NCBI GenBank assembly: GCA_002919235.1
Contig: PKEX01000008.1
Coordinates: 1-64,000 of the forward strand
Reading direction: 5' to 3'
Origin: Clostridia bacterium
GTDB lineage: Bacteria; Bacillota; Limnochordia; DTU080; RSA5
DNA length: 64,000 nt
Positions 27,131-39,951 of this stretch are shown here, piece by piece. The position numbers were made by a program, and so were the translations under genes. How positions within the stretch are numbered: position 1 is the stretch's first letter; each line of letters opens with the position of its first letter. The notes under the pieces are model-generated. The model searched no databases. It had not been told where the DNA came from and was given only the letters and a program-made list of their open reading frames with translations.

Positions 27131-28603
27131 TCACGCACTGGCCGGGCTTCTTCCCGCGGACCACCGCCGCCACGCAAAGACGATGCTCCCCGCGACCAGC
27201 GGAACCAGGGGGATGGCATACACCAGGCGGCCCGGCGCCCGGATGGGCCTGACCTCCCTGACGCTGCCGGCCAGCACGTTGCCCCGTTCATCGACGAAAC
27301 GCAGCTGGTACGTGCGATCGCCCTCCAGCTCGACCCGGTACGCCTCAAAACTGGGGGAGCGCCCTTGGAGCGCCGGATCCGCCTTGGGGTCGAACTCGAC
27401 GATGTCGTATCCCAGCGCGTAGCCCGGCCGCTGCCGCACGTAGTACGGCTTCATTTCCACCTCTTGCACCACTTCGCCCCCGTGCAGCACCTGAAGGCGC
27501 GCCCCGGTCACGGGAGCCAGCTGCGCCCATATCCAGGCGTTGCGCGTCCCTTCCCCTTCCAGCGGCTTGTGGAGGTAGCGCATCTTCACATATTGATACT
27601 GGTTGTACTCTTCGGCGTAGTGCGGCAGCACGTAGAAGATCCTCTTCCCGTCCAGGTAGAAAATGTCGCTGGGGTCATTCGATTCAAAGCGCCGCGTCCA
27701 TTTGTGTTCGGGAATCACCTGGTACCCGATGCCGCTCCGGCGGGCCTTGAACACTTCCAAGGTCTTTGTGGTACCCTCGACGATTCCGCCGTCTTCCCCT
27801 CTTAGGCGGAGCTGGTAGCGCCCGGCAGGAAGCTTGACGGCAAACGCCGTCCTCGGGTTGTAGGCGAAATCCACGGGCGGGCTGGGCCGCTCCGGCGGGT
27901 CGGGGATTTCGGAAGGATCCTTATAGACCCCCGTCTCCTGCACCTCTCGGAGCAGCCGGTCCATGGTGCGCTGCCATTCTTGATATTCAACGAAATAAGC
28001 CGAGACGGCGTCGAAATACGCATTGAAACGGGCCTGGTAGTCTTCGTAGACCTGGATGGCCTCGTCCCCGATGTACAGCCGCTGCTCCCCGGTGCGCCCC
28101 GAAGGGTAATAGTAGGTATAGGGAACCCGTTCGAGAGTCTGAATCACCTCGCCGTCCTGCAGGATTTCCAGCCGTCCCGGGACATCCTCGCTCATGCCGA
28201 ACCAGTCGGCCATGTATTCGCCGGTGATGGGCCAGAAGTAGACCATCGTCTTTTGAACGTTCAGGATGGCATATTCGTCTGCGAGAAGGTATATCGTGTC
28301 CATCTGCCGCGGCGCAAAGGTGCCCTCGTACTGCCGGCCCGTCGACACCGAGATGGAGTAGACCACCTGCTCCTCCAGGGTGGGCCGGCCCTGTCCGTCC
28401 GTCTCAGCCGGGGCCTGGGTCGCGGCCTGGGATGGATCAGGAGCCGCCTCCTGTGCTTGCCGGGTCAATTCCCGCACTCGCTCCACGGCATCGATCAGCG
28501 CAGTCTCCCCGCTTTCTGTCTCCTGGGCCCAAGCCACAGGGCTCAACGCCACGATCAGCGCAACCGTAGAGAGCAGCCGAGCCAGCTTTCGCGCGGTGCC
28601 CAT
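27131..28603 (-). CDS. Secreted/anchored protein of unknown function with ABC transporter
   Basis: 490 residues. Signal peptide (1-~26, ends PVAWAQ), a long extracytoplasmic region rich in aromatic and charged residues with beta-like segments (such as LPAGRYQLRLRGEDG), and one C-terminal transmembrane helix (YAIPLVPLVAGSIVFAW) followed by a short basic tail. I recognise no domain. The start was placed at the ATG at 28603, which overlaps the permease stop by 1 nt, so it is probably translated with the transporter. Confidence 0.8.
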   Translation of the reverse strand: MGTARKLARLLSTVALIVALSPVAWAQETESGETALIDAVERVRELTRQAQEAAPDPSQAATQAPAETDGQGRPTLEEQVVYSISVSTGRQYEGTFAPRQMDTIYLLADEYAILNVQKTMVYFWPITGEYMADWFGMSEDVPGRLEILQDGEVIQTLERVPYTYYYPSGRTGEQRLYIGDEAIQVYEDYQARFNAYFDAVSAYFVEYQEWQRTMDRLLREVQETGVYKDPSEIPDPPERPSPPVDFAYNPRTAFAVKLPAGRYQLRLRGEDGGIVEGTTKTLEVFKARRSGIGYQVIPEHKWTRRFESNDPSDIFYLDGKRIFYVLPHYAEEYNQYQYVKMRYLHKPLEGEGTRNAWIWAQLAPVTGARLQVLHGGEVVQEVEMKPYYVRQRPGYALGYDIVEFDPKADPALQGRSPSFEAYRVELEGDRTYQLRFVDERGNVLAGSVREVRPIRAPGRLVYAIPLVPLVAGSIVFAWRRWSAGRSPASA

Positions 28604-29433
28604 CAGCGACGGACCCCCTTCTTCCGCAGCATCCACACGCTCACGGCGAGGAGGGCTGCAGAGTAGAGGAGCGACGAGACGGCGCTCATGATATATCCGG
28701 AGGTATCCTTGCGCAGGACCGCGTCCATCCCCCGGAGGTAGTACTCGACCGGGGATATCCACCGGATCACCTGGTCCAGGCTGTCCATGATCATCCGGAC
28801 GTACACCATGGTCGAAGCGGCGTCTCGCCCGGCAGCCCCGATCACCCACGCGTGCACCAGGGAGAAAATCAGGAAGAACAGGACGAACCCGAGAAAAAGG
28901 ATCACGGAGACCATCATCCGCCGGGAACCGGCTGACAGCACGATGCCGAAGCTCACCATGCAGGAGGTGAGAAACACGGAAAGGAGCATGATGCCGGCGA
29001 TCTCAAGGGAGAATCCCACGTTGGTAACGACCGAAAGGCCGTAGAAGTTCACCAGGGTGAAGGCCAGGACCACCCCGTAAGCGGCCAGCTGGTGGAAGTA
29101 CTTCCCGAGGACGTACGCGACCGCGTCCACAGGGCCGTAAAAGAGCACCTCCATGGTCCCGAGATCCCGGTCGCGGGAAATCGAGAGCGAGGAGCAAAGG
29201 CCCAGATACGCCGCGGCCAGGCCCGTGGAGACGATCAGCGGCAAGGTCACCGGATTGGGGAGCGCGAGGATGCCCGCGTCGCCCACGTTGCGGAGCACGG
29301 TGTTGGCAAAGACGTACGACGCCACGAGAAAGACGAGCGACAGGACGACATAAAGCCCGATTCCGTGCAGCGTCGAGCGGATTTCTCGCTTCGTCGCCAC
29401 TCTGATCGCGTGAATCCGGTGGGACACGCTCAT
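28603..29433 (-). CDS. ABC-2 type transporter permease
   Basis: 276 residues with about six hydrophobic helices and the ABC-2 pattern RDRDLGTMEVLFYGPV after helix two. The ATG at 29433 overlaps the ATPase stop (ATGA), giving tight coupling. Together with the ATPase it should form an exporter of unknown substrate. The downstream secreted, membrane-anchored protein is probably a partner. Confidence 0.87.
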   Translation of the reverse strand: MSVSHRIHAIRVATKREIRSTLHGIGLYVVLSLVFLVASYVFANTVLRNVGDAGILALPNPVTLPLIVSTGLAAAYLGLCSSLSISRDRDLGTMEVLFYGPVDAVAYVLGKYFHQLAAYGVVLAFTLVNFYGLSVVTNVGFSLEIAGIMLLSVFLTSCMVSFGIVLSAGSRRMMVSVILFLGFVLFFLIFSLVHAWVIGAAGRDAASTMVYVRMIMDSLDQVIRWISPVEYYLRGMDAVLRKDTSGYIMSAVSSLLYSAALLAVSVWMLRKKGVRR

Positions 29434-30377
29434 GCAGCGGAATCCTCCTTCGTGAGCAAGGAGAGATTCTTTTCGGTGATGGTGACGAACGCCTCCTCCA
29501 GGCTCATCTCCCGGCGGCTGAACGCCAACACGACGCCCCCCTGGTTGAACACGGTGGAAGAGATCTGCCCCCGGTAGTCCTGGTCGGCCTTGGTCTTCAC
29601 CCGGAGCCGGCTGCCGTGCGCCTCGACCGCGACGACGAACGGCAGGCTCTGCAGCGCCGAGAGGATGGTTTCGGTGACCGTCTCCAGTTCCAGCTCGAGT
29701 TCCACCTCGTCCGCCAGCCGCCGCTTGAGATCGGCCATGGTGTCCTCGGCCAGGAGACGGCCGCGGCTCATGATGCCCACCCGGTGGCACGTCCGTTCGA
29801 TCTCGGAAAGGATGTGCGACGAGATGAAGATGGTCTTGCCCTTCTGGTTCTCCTCCAGCAGGATGTCCCGCACTTCCTTGATGCCGTAGGGATCCAGGGA
29901 GGAGACGGGCTCGTCGAGGATGAGGATCTCCGGATCATGCAGGAGGGCGCGCGCCAGGGAGAGCTTCTGCTTCATTCCCTTGGAGTAGCCTTTGAGGATC
30001 TGATGGCGCCGCTCGTACAGGTTGACCTGACCCAGCACCGCTCGAATCCGCTCGTCCAGCCGCTCGACGCGGTAGAGCTCCCCGAAGAAGCGGAGATACT
30101 CGTAGGCCGTCATCTCCTCGTAAAGGTATTGAACCTCGGACAGGACGCCGATGCGCCTCTTGATATTGAAGTAGTCCTCCGAGAGCTTCTTTCCGAAGAG
30201 CCGCACCTCGCCTTTGGTGGGCGGGACGAGCCCCAGGATCATCATGATCGTCGTCGTCTTGCCGGCTCCGTTTGGGCCCAAAAAGCCGTAAATCTCTCCT
30301 TTTTCGACATGCAGGCTAAGAGAGGAGACTGCAGTCAAATCCCCGAATTTTTTCGTCAGATCAACGGTTTCGATCAT
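29430..30377 (-). CDS. ABC transporter ATP-binding protein
   Basis: 315-residue ABC ATPase of the multidrug/Nod-factor exporter type. Walker A is GPNGAGKTTT (about 34-43), signature YSKGMKQKLSLARAL, Walker B ILILDEPVSSLD, and H-loop FISSHILSE. An extra C-terminal domain of about 90 residues follows the ATPase core. Start at 30377 after GGGGGAGGA. First gene of a three-gene operon downstream of ssrA. Confidence 0.93.
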   Translation of the reverse strand: MIETVDLTKKFGDLTAVSSLSLHVEKGEIYGFLGPNGAGKTTTIMMILGLVPPTKGEVRLFGKKLSEDYFNIKRRIGVLSEVQYLYEEMTAYEYLRFFGELYRVERLDERIRAVLGQVNLYERRHQILKGYSKGMKQKLSLARALLHDPEILILDEPVSSLDPYGIKEVRDILLEENQKGKTIFISSHILSEIERTCHRVGIMSRGRLLAEDTMADLKRRLADEVELELELETVTETILSALQSLPFVVAVEAHGSRLRVKTKADQDYRGQISSTVFNQGGVVLAFSRREMSLEEAFVTITEKNLSLLTKEDSAA

Positions 30378-30457
30378 CGACAATCCTCCCCCCATTTCGA
30401 GTTCAGAAGGAGCATGGGATTTCCTTCTCCCAAGATCACCTGCGGGCGGAAGCAATC

Positions 30458-30482
30458 GGGGCCCGGATGGCGTCCGGGCCCC
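30458..30482 (-). terminator. Hairpin terminator after tmRNA
   Basis: Perfect 10-bp stem (GGGGCCCGGA with TCCGGGCCCC, 5-nt loop), starting about 10 nt past the tmRNA 3' end on the minus strand. The following sequence GATTGCTT is only mildly U-rich. Confidence 0.7.
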
Positions 30483-30491
30483 TGTCTCGTT

Positions 30492-30848
30492 TGGTGGAGG
30501 CGCAGGGGAGTTGCACCCCTGGTCCAGAAGGGCAGTGACAAGGGTTTCTACGAGCGTATCCCGCCTATTGCCTTCGCAGGGCCCCAACCGGCGGGCGGGC
30601 CGCGAGGCCCTGCTATCCTGATAGAGTCTTTCCGTCAGGCCGTCAGGAGGCAGCCGACGGGCAGCCCGCTAGGATGACACCCAGACGGCCCCGCGGGCGA
30701 GGGACGCCTGAGCGTGCGGCTTAATTAGGCAGCCGCAGGAAGCGCAGTCTTGTCTGCGTTTATTTTTGCCCACCGTTTAACGAGCAGGTGGAACCTCGGC
30801 TCGCTTATCCCTTGTCCCCGCTCCATCTGTCGAGCCTAACTCGCCCCC
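30492..30848 (-). ncRNA. ssrA: Transfer-messenger RNA
   Basis: One-piece tmRNA of about 357 nt. The ends form a tRNA-Ala-like acceptor: 5' GGGGGCG pairs with 3' CGCCTCC, followed by A and encoded CCA, and the T-arm has GTGCAACTCC. The tag reading frame (30725-30769) starts at GCA and gives AKINADKTALPAAA before TAA. The gene begins 11 nt after the smpB stop, so the RNA and its partner protein are probably cotranscribed. Confidence 0.93.
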
Positions 30849-30859
30849 TCGCGCACGGG

Positions 30860-31327
30860 TCACGGCCGGAGCCGGCGCTCTTTGGCAGCTCGCTGGGCCT
30901 CGCGCTGCGCATCGCGCCGGGCGACGGCCTGCCGCTTATCCCAAAGCTTCTTGCCTCTTGCCAGTGCCAGCTCCACCTTGGCATGGCCCCTCGGCGAGAA
31001 ATAGACCCGGAGCGGCACCAGCGTCCATCCCTCCTGCTGGACCTTGCCGACCAGCTTGCGGATCTCCTCCTTCTTGAGCAGGAGCTTGCGGGTGCGCGTC
31101 GGCTCGTGGTTCCAGCGGTTGCCGTGCGAGTACGGGCTCACGTGCATGTTGTAGAGAAAGACTTCGCCCCCCTCGATCCGGGCGAAGCTGTCCCGCAGGT
31201 TGAGCCTTCCCTCGCGGATGGACTTGACCTCGGTTCCGGTGAGGACGATACCGGCTTCGTAGGTCTCTTGGATGTGATAGTCGTGGCGGGCCTTGCGGTT
31301 TGTCGCCACGACCTTGACTTCGCCCAT
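30860..31327 (-). CDS. smpB: SsrA-binding protein SmpB
   Basis: 155-residue OB-fold protein that binds tmRNA and is essential for ribosome rescue. Motifs: [13 protein letters not shown] at the N-terminus, [30 protein letters not shown], and a basic C-terminal tail ([16 protein letters not shown]) that mimics mRNA in the decoding site. The start at ATG 31327 gives the usual length. A strong promoter with an unusual palindrome lies just upstream. Confidence 0.96.
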   Translation of the reverse strand: MGEVKVVATNRKARHDYHIQETYEAGIVLTGTEVKSIREGRLNLRDSFARIEGGEVFLYNMHVSPYSHGNRWNHEPTRTRKLLLKKEEIRKLVGKVQQEGWTLVPLRVYFSPRGHAKVELALARGKKLWDKRQAVARRDAQREAQRAAKERRLRP

Positions 31328-31343
31328 GGCGCGATCCTCCTCA

Positions 31344-31384
31344 CCGCATCCGCTATTGTACCAGATGCGGCCCGCTCCCGGCAA
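31344..31384 (-). promoter_or_regulatory. smpB-ssrA promoter with the -10 box inside an inverted-repeat loop
   Basis: -35 TTGCCG (31379-31384) and -10 TACAAT (31355-31360), 18-bp spacer. Perfect 7-bp arms (CCGCATC at 31344-31350 and GATGCGG at 31364-31370) enclose a 13-nt loop with the -10 almost exactly at its centre. The expected start point lies within the downstream arm. It is a protein-coding promoter, so the geometry is not confined to tRNA genes. Confidence 0.82.
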
Positions 31385-31386
31385 GA

Positions 31387-31417
31387 AGCGCCGGGCCCCG
31401 CCCCGGGACCCGGCGCT
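31387..31417 (-). terminator. GC-rich hairpin between hppA and smpB
   Basis: Perfect 9-bp stem (AGCGCCGGG with CCCGGCGCT) around a 13-nt GC-rich loop, followed by TCTTG. It lies 28 bp past the hppA stop and abuts the smpB -35, so it probably ends hppA transcription despite the weak U-tract. Confidence 0.6.
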
Positions 31418-31444
31418 GCAGCTGTCACCCGGCGAATCCGTGGG

Positions 31445-33490
<2,046 letters not shown>

Positions 33491-33550
33491 TCAGGTGTGC
33501 CCCCTTCTTTAGATGCGGCAGCCGCTCCGTGTCCGGCGCCCAATAACAGC

Positions 33551-33576
33551 GAAAGCCCCAGCGAAAACGCTGGGGA
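33551..33576 (-). terminator. Terminator after secG
   Basis: Perfect 8-bp stem (CCCCAGCG with CGCTGGGG on a 4-nt loop) followed by CTTTCGC on the minus strand. It lies 14 bp past the secG stop, between secG and hppA. Confidence 0.72.
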
Positions 33577-33589
33577 CCTTGTGCCGCGA

Positions 33590-33820
33590 TCAGGATACGA
33601 ACGTCAGGGTGATCGATAACACCATGAAAAGGACTGCCAGGACCGTGGTGGCCTTTTCCATCGCCCGGTCGATCCCGCGCACCTTCTCAAAGAAGAGCTG
33701 GGCGCCGCCGCCGATGGAACCGAGGCCCTCCCCCTTGCTCCGCTGGAGCAGCACCACGGTGATCAGCGCCAGCGAAACCAGGAACTGGAGGACCAGGAGC
33801 AGGGTCGTCACGCGAGCCAC
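33590..33820 (-). CDS. secG: Preprotein translocase subunit SecG
   Basis: 76 residues with the two-helix SecG layout: helix 1 (TLLLVLQFLVSLALITVVLLQ), a loop with GEGLGSIGGGAQLF, and helix 2 (TTVLAVLFMVLSITLTFV). It assists SecYEG-mediated export. The position after eno is common in Bacillota. It has its own promoter and a hairpin terminator. Confidence 0.93.
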   Translation of the reverse strand: MARVTTLLLVLQFLVSLALITVVLLQRSKGEGLGSIGGGAQLFFEKVRGIDRAMEKATTVLAVLFMVLSITLTFVS

Positions 33821-33868
33821 CTCCTCGACCTTGCGGTCTCTCGTCTCAATTCCCTATATGACAAGGGT

Positions 33869-33898
33869 ATTCTAGCACAGTCCCCGCCGGGGTGACAA
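33869..33898 (-). promoter_or_regulatory. Promoter of secG
   Basis: -35 TTGTCA (33893-33898) and -10 TAGAAT (33869-33874), 18-bp spacer, about 50 bp before the secG start. No palindrome surrounds the -10. Confidence 0.72.
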
Positions 33899-33954
33899 CG
33901 CGGCCGCGGCCCGCCGGGACATATGCCAGCGGAAATTGGGAACGTTGCCAGGCT

Positions 33955-34001
33955 GCTGCGGGACGGGAGCTGGCGCGAAGAGGCCAGCCCCGCCCCGCAG
34001 C
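33955..34001 (-). terminator. Long GC-rich hairpin after eno
   Basis: Imperfect long stem: outer GCTGCGGG/CCCGCAGC (8 bp), then short mismatches, GGG/CCC and CTGGC/GCCAG, with an 8-nt loop. It lies about 20 nt beyond the eno stop. No U-tract follows. It probably defines the 3' end of the glycolytic transcript. Confidence 0.5.
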
Positions 34002-34021
34002 GCCTCACCGCGGGTTCCTGC

Positions 34022-35320
<1,299 letters not shown>

Positions 35321-35327
35321 TCAGCCT

Positions 35328-36872
35328 TCACTCTCGGACGATCAGCGTCTCGCCGTCCATCTCGGGCGGTTTGGCCACGCCCAAAAGGTCCAGGAGCGTC
35401 GGGGCCACGTCGGCCAGCCGCCCGTCGCGCAGCGAGACCCCTTTCAGCTCGGATACCAAGATGCACGGGACCGGATGCGTGGTGTGGTACGTATGCGGCC
35501 CGCCCGTATCGTAGTCCACCATCTGGTCCGCGTTGCCGTGGTCCGCCGTGACCAGCGCCGCGCCGCCCATTTCCCGCACCGCCTCCACCACTTGGCCGAC
35601 GCACTGGTCCACCGTCTCCACGGCTTTCACCGCCGCCTCAAAGACTCCTGTGTGGCCCACCATGTCGCAGTTGGCGAAGTTGATCACCACCAGGCGGTAC
35701 TGGCCGCTCTTAATCCCCTTGACCGCCTCTTCGGCCACCTCAAAGGCGCTCATCTCCGGCTTGAGATCGTACGTCGCCACCTTGGGCGAAGGGATGAGCT
35801 TGCGGTCCTCGCCGGGGTACGGCTCCTCGTTCCCGCCGTTGAAAAAGTAGGTCACGTGGGCGTACTTCTCCGTCTCCGCGATCCGCAGCTGCTTCCAGCC
35901 CATCCGGGAGACGATTTCTCCCAGGAGGTTGGACATGTTCTGCGGGTGGAAGGCGAAGGGGACCTCAAACGTCTCATCGTACCGGGTCATGGTGACCATG
36001 TGCACCGGGACGTATCCCCTGGCCCTCTCAAACTCGGCGAAGCCGGGCTCGATCAGCGCCCGGGTCAGCTGGCGCGCCCGGTCCGCCCGGAAGTTGGCGA
36101 AGACCACCCCGTCGCCCGGCTGGATGGGGGCAACGGGCGCCCCCGCCTCGTCCACGATGACGGTGGGCGTGATAAACTCGTCGGTCTCCCCGCGATCGTA
36201 GGCCGCCTGCACCGCCTGGACGCCGCTGGCCGCCGTCAGCCCTTCCCCCAGCACCACTGCGTCGTAGGCCTTCTTGGTCCGGTCCCACCGCCGGTCCCGG
36301 TCCATGGCGAAATAGCGGCCGGAGACGGAGGCGATGCGGCCCAGGCCCTGGGCCGTAAGGCTCTCCTCAAGCTCCGCGATCTGCCCCAGGCCCGACGTGG
36401 GCGGCACGTCCCTCCCGTCGGTGAAGGCGTGGACAAATACCCGCTCTACACCCCGCGCCTTCGCCAGGCGAGCCACGGCCTCCACGATCCGCGAGTGGCC
36501 GTGGACGCCGCCAGGGGAGGCAATGCCCAGGATGTGAAGGGCCCCGCCCCGCGCCTTCACCCCGTCTACCGCCTGGATCAGAACGGGGTTCTCAAAGAAC
36601 GAGCCGTCGTCGATGGCGTCGAGGATCCGCAGGACGTACTGCTTGACGATGCGCCCGGCGCCGAGGTTGAGATGGCCTACGTTGGAATCGCCCATCTGCC
36701 CGTCCATGAGTCCCACGTCCCGCCCCGAGGTGAGGAGACGGCTCATGGGATACGCGGCCATCAGCCGGTCGAGGACGGGCGTGCGGGCGGCCGCCACCGC
36801 GTTGCCCCGGGTGGACGGGTTGAGCGCGAGGCCGTCCATAATGATCAACACGGCCATCGATGGAGTACTCAA
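35328..36872 (-). CDS. gpmI: 2,3-bisphosphoglycerate-independent phosphoglycerate mutase
   Basis: 514-residue alkaline-phosphatase-superfamily mutase with two Mn ions. The N-terminal metal motif is IIMDG, the catalytic-serine region is MGDSNVGHLNLGAGR, HAFTDGRDVPP is the substrate loop, and the C-terminal metal site carries NFANCDMVGHTG and VTADHGNAD. A TTG start at 36872 has GGAGG about 6 nt upstream. The ATG five codons later is too far from it. Confidence 0.95.
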   Translation of the reverse strand: MSTPSMAVLIIMDGLALNPSTRGNAVAAARTPVLDRLMAAYPMSRLLTSGRDVGLMDGQMGDSNVGHLNLGAGRIVKQYVLRILDAIDDGSFFENPVLIQAVDGVKARGGALHILGIASPGGVHGHSRIVEAVARLAKARGVERVFVHAFTDGRDVPPTSGLGQIAELEESLTAQGLGRIASVSGRYFAMDRDRRWDRTKKAYDAVVLGEGLTAASGVQAVQAAYDRGETDEFITPTVIVDEAGAPVAPIQPGDGVVFANFRADRARQLTRALIEPGFAEFERARGYVPVHMVTMTRYDETFEVPFAFHPQNMSNLLGEIVSRMGWKQLRIAETEKYAHVTYFFNGGNEEPYPGEDRKLIPSPKVATYDLKPEMSAFEVAEEAVKGIKSGQYRLVVINFANCDMVGHTGVFEAAVKAVETVDQCVGQVVEAVREMGGAALVTADHGNADQMVDYDTGGPHTYHTTHPVPCILVSELKGVSLRDGRLADVAPTLLDLLGVAKPPEMDGETLIVRE

Positions 36873-36895
36873 AGGGCGCCTCCTCCTTGTCGCTG

Positions 36896-37648
36896 CTAGA
36901 ACTTGACGATCTGCGCGAAGCTGGACGCGTCGAGGCTGGCTCCCCCGACCAGCGCCCCGTCGATCTCGGGCTCCTGCATGAAGCCGCCGATGTTCTCCGG
37001 CTTGACGCTGCCGCCGTACTGGATCCGCACCCTGGCTGCCGCCTCGCCGCCGAGCCAGCGGGCGATCTCCTCCCGGATCAGCCCGGCGACGCGGTTGGCT
37101 TCGCCGCTGGTGGCGGTCTCGCCGGTTCCGATGGCCCAGATGGGCTCGTAGGCGATCACCAGCTGGCCGGGATCGTTGAGCTCTAGCCCCTCGACGATGG
37201 CCCGGACCTCCCGGCGCACCACCGCCTCCGTCTCGCCGCGCCGGCGCTGGTCCAGGGTCTCGCCGACGCAGGCGATGACGCCGATCCCTTTCGCCAGGGC
37301 CGCCTCGGCCTTCCGGCGGACGTCCTCGTCGGTCTCGTGGAAGTAGGCCCGCCGCTCCGAATGCCCGACGATGACGTAGTGGCAGCCCAAGTCTTTCAGC
37401 ATCACCGGCGAGATCTCGCCGGTGTACGCCCCCTCGTCCGCCCAGAAGACGTCCTGGGCGCCCAGCTGGATCCCGGAGCCTTTGATCACCTCGGCCACCG
37501 CGTAGAGCGCGGTAAACGGGGGGCAGAGCACCACCTCCACCCCCTTGAGCTCATCGCTCACCAAGACCTTCAGCTGCTTGGCCAGGCGGACGGCCTCCGG
37601 GACCGTCTTGTGCATCTTCCAGTTGCCGGCAATGATGGGTTTTCGCAC
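36896..37648 (-). CDS. tpiA: Triosephosphate isomerase
   Basis: About 250 residues. Begins [14 protein letters not shown], with catalytic Lys in NWKM, His in VIVGHSERR and Glu in [12 protein letters not shown], and the phosphate-gripping loop after it. Two adjacent GTG codons lie at the pgk stop (TAGTGGTG). The second (37648) is preferred from GGGAGG spacing, and the first would share a base with the pgk stop. Confidence 0.96.
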   Translation of the reverse strand: MRKPIIAGNWKMHKTVPEAVRLAKQLKVLVSDELKGVEVVLCPPFTALYAVAEVIKGSGIQLGAQDVFWADEGAYTGEISPVMLKDLGCHYVIVGHSERRAYFHETDEDVRRKAEAALAKGIGVIACVGETLDQRRRGETEAVVRREVRAIVEGLELNDPGQLVIAYEPIWAIGTGETATSGEANRVAGLIREEIARWLGGEAAARVRIQYGGSVKPENIGGFMQEPEIDGALVGGASLDASSFAQIVKF

Positions 37649-37650
37649 CA

Positions 37651-38871
37651 CTATACCTCCCTGGCGGGCGCGCCGCCGTCCCGGTCGAGGAGCGCCGCCA
37701 CCCCCGGAAGCTCTTTCCCCTCCAGGAACTCGAGGCTGGCGCCGCCGCCGGTGGAGACGTGCGACATCTTCTCGGCCAGCCCGGCCTGCTGCACCGCGGC
37801 GGCGGAGTCCCCGCCCCCGATGATGCTGAAAGCGCCGGACTCGGCCACGGCCCGGGCCACGGCCCGCGTCCCCTCGGCGAAGGGCGCCATCTCGAAGACG
37901 CCCATGGGCCCGTTCCACAGCACCGTCTTCGCCCCTTGAACGGCCCGGGCGATGGCGTCCCGGGTCTTGGGCCCGATGTCCATGCCCTCCCAGTCCGCGG
38001 GAATGCCCGTCACCGGCACCACCTGCCGGTTGGCGTCGGGACTGAAGGCGTCGGCCACCACCACGTCTTCCGGCAGGATGAGCCGCACGCCTTTGGCCTT
38101 GGCCCGCTCCAGCAGGCCCTTGGCAAATTCGATCCGGTCGGCGTCCAGCAGCGAGCGGCCGATCTCAAGCCCTTGAGCCTTGAGGAAGGTGTAGGCCATG
38201 CCGCCGCCGATGATCAGCGTGTCCACCTTTTCCAGCAAGTTCTCGATGACGCCGATCTTGTCCCCCACCTTCGCGCCGCCCAGGATCGCGACGAACGGCC
38301 GCTCGGGCGAATCCAGCGCCTTGCCCAGCACCTCCAGCTCCCTCGCCAGCAGGAAACCGGCCACCGCGGGGAGATAGCGGGCGACCCCCTCCGTGCTGGC
38401 GTGCGCCCGGTGAGCGGCGCCGAAAGCGTCGTTCACGTAGACCTCGCCCAGCTTCGCCAGGGCTTTCGCAAACTCGGGATCGTTCTTCTCCTCGCCCGGA
38501 TAAAAACGGACGTTTTCCAGCATGAGAAACTCGCCCGGGCCCAGCTCCCGCACGGCGGCTTCCACTGCCTCCCCGATGCAGTCGTCCGCCATGCGCACCG
38601 GCGACCCCAAGAGCTCCGAGAGCCTGCGGGCCACCGGCGCCAGCGAGTACGCCGGATTGGGCTGCCCCTTGGGCCTGCCCAGGTGCGACATGAGGATCAC
38701 CCGGGCTGCCCGCTCCCTAAGGTAGCGCAGGGTAGGAAGGGAGGCGGCGATGCGGGTGTCGTCGGTGATCCGGCCGTCCTCCATGGGGACGTTGTAGTCG
38801 ACGCGGACCAGCACCCGCTTCCCTCGCACGTCGATATCCTCGATGGTCTTCTTCTTTAGTACGTAAGACAA
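37651..38871 (-). CDS. pgk: Phosphoglycerate kinase
   Basis: 406-residue cytoplasmic kinase, glycolysis or gluconeogenesis. Motifs: [11 protein letters not shown], the substrate-binding [25 protein letters not shown], and the C-terminal [10 protein letters not shown] nucleotide site. TTG start, with GAGGGG about 11 nt upstream. It is not fused to tpiA; the two open reading frames meet at TAGTG. Confidence 0.97.
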   Translation of the reverse strand: MSYVLKKKTIEDIDVRGKRVLVRVDYNVPMEDGRITDDTRIAASLPTLRYLRERAARVILMSHLGRPKGQPNPAYSLAPVARRLSELLGSPVRMADDCIGEAVEAAVRELGPGEFLMLENVRFYPGEEKNDPEFAKALAKLGEVYVNDAFGAAHRAHASTEGVARYLPAVAGFLLARELEVLGKALDSPERPFVAILGGAKVGDKIGVIENLLEKVDTLIIGGGMAYTFLKAQGLEIGRSLLDADRIEFAKGLLERAKAKGVRLILPEDVVVADAFSPDANRQVVPVTGIPADWEGMDIGPKTRDAIARAVQGAKTVLWNGPMGVFEMAPFAEGTRAVARAVAESGAFSIIGGGDSAAAVQQAGLAEKMSHVSTGGGASLEFLEGKELPGVAALLDRDGGAPAREV

Positions 38872-38910
38872 CGCACCCGCACCCCCTCATGGTCCGGGCA
38901 AGCCGCGCCA

Positions 38911-39951
<1,041 letters not shown>

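Noticed and set aside
37649-37918. 340-residue version of triosephosphate isomerase (possible pgk-tpiA fusion)
   Set aside because: The extra residues are pgk read out of frame, and the tpiA ribosome site lies at the pgk stop. No fusion.
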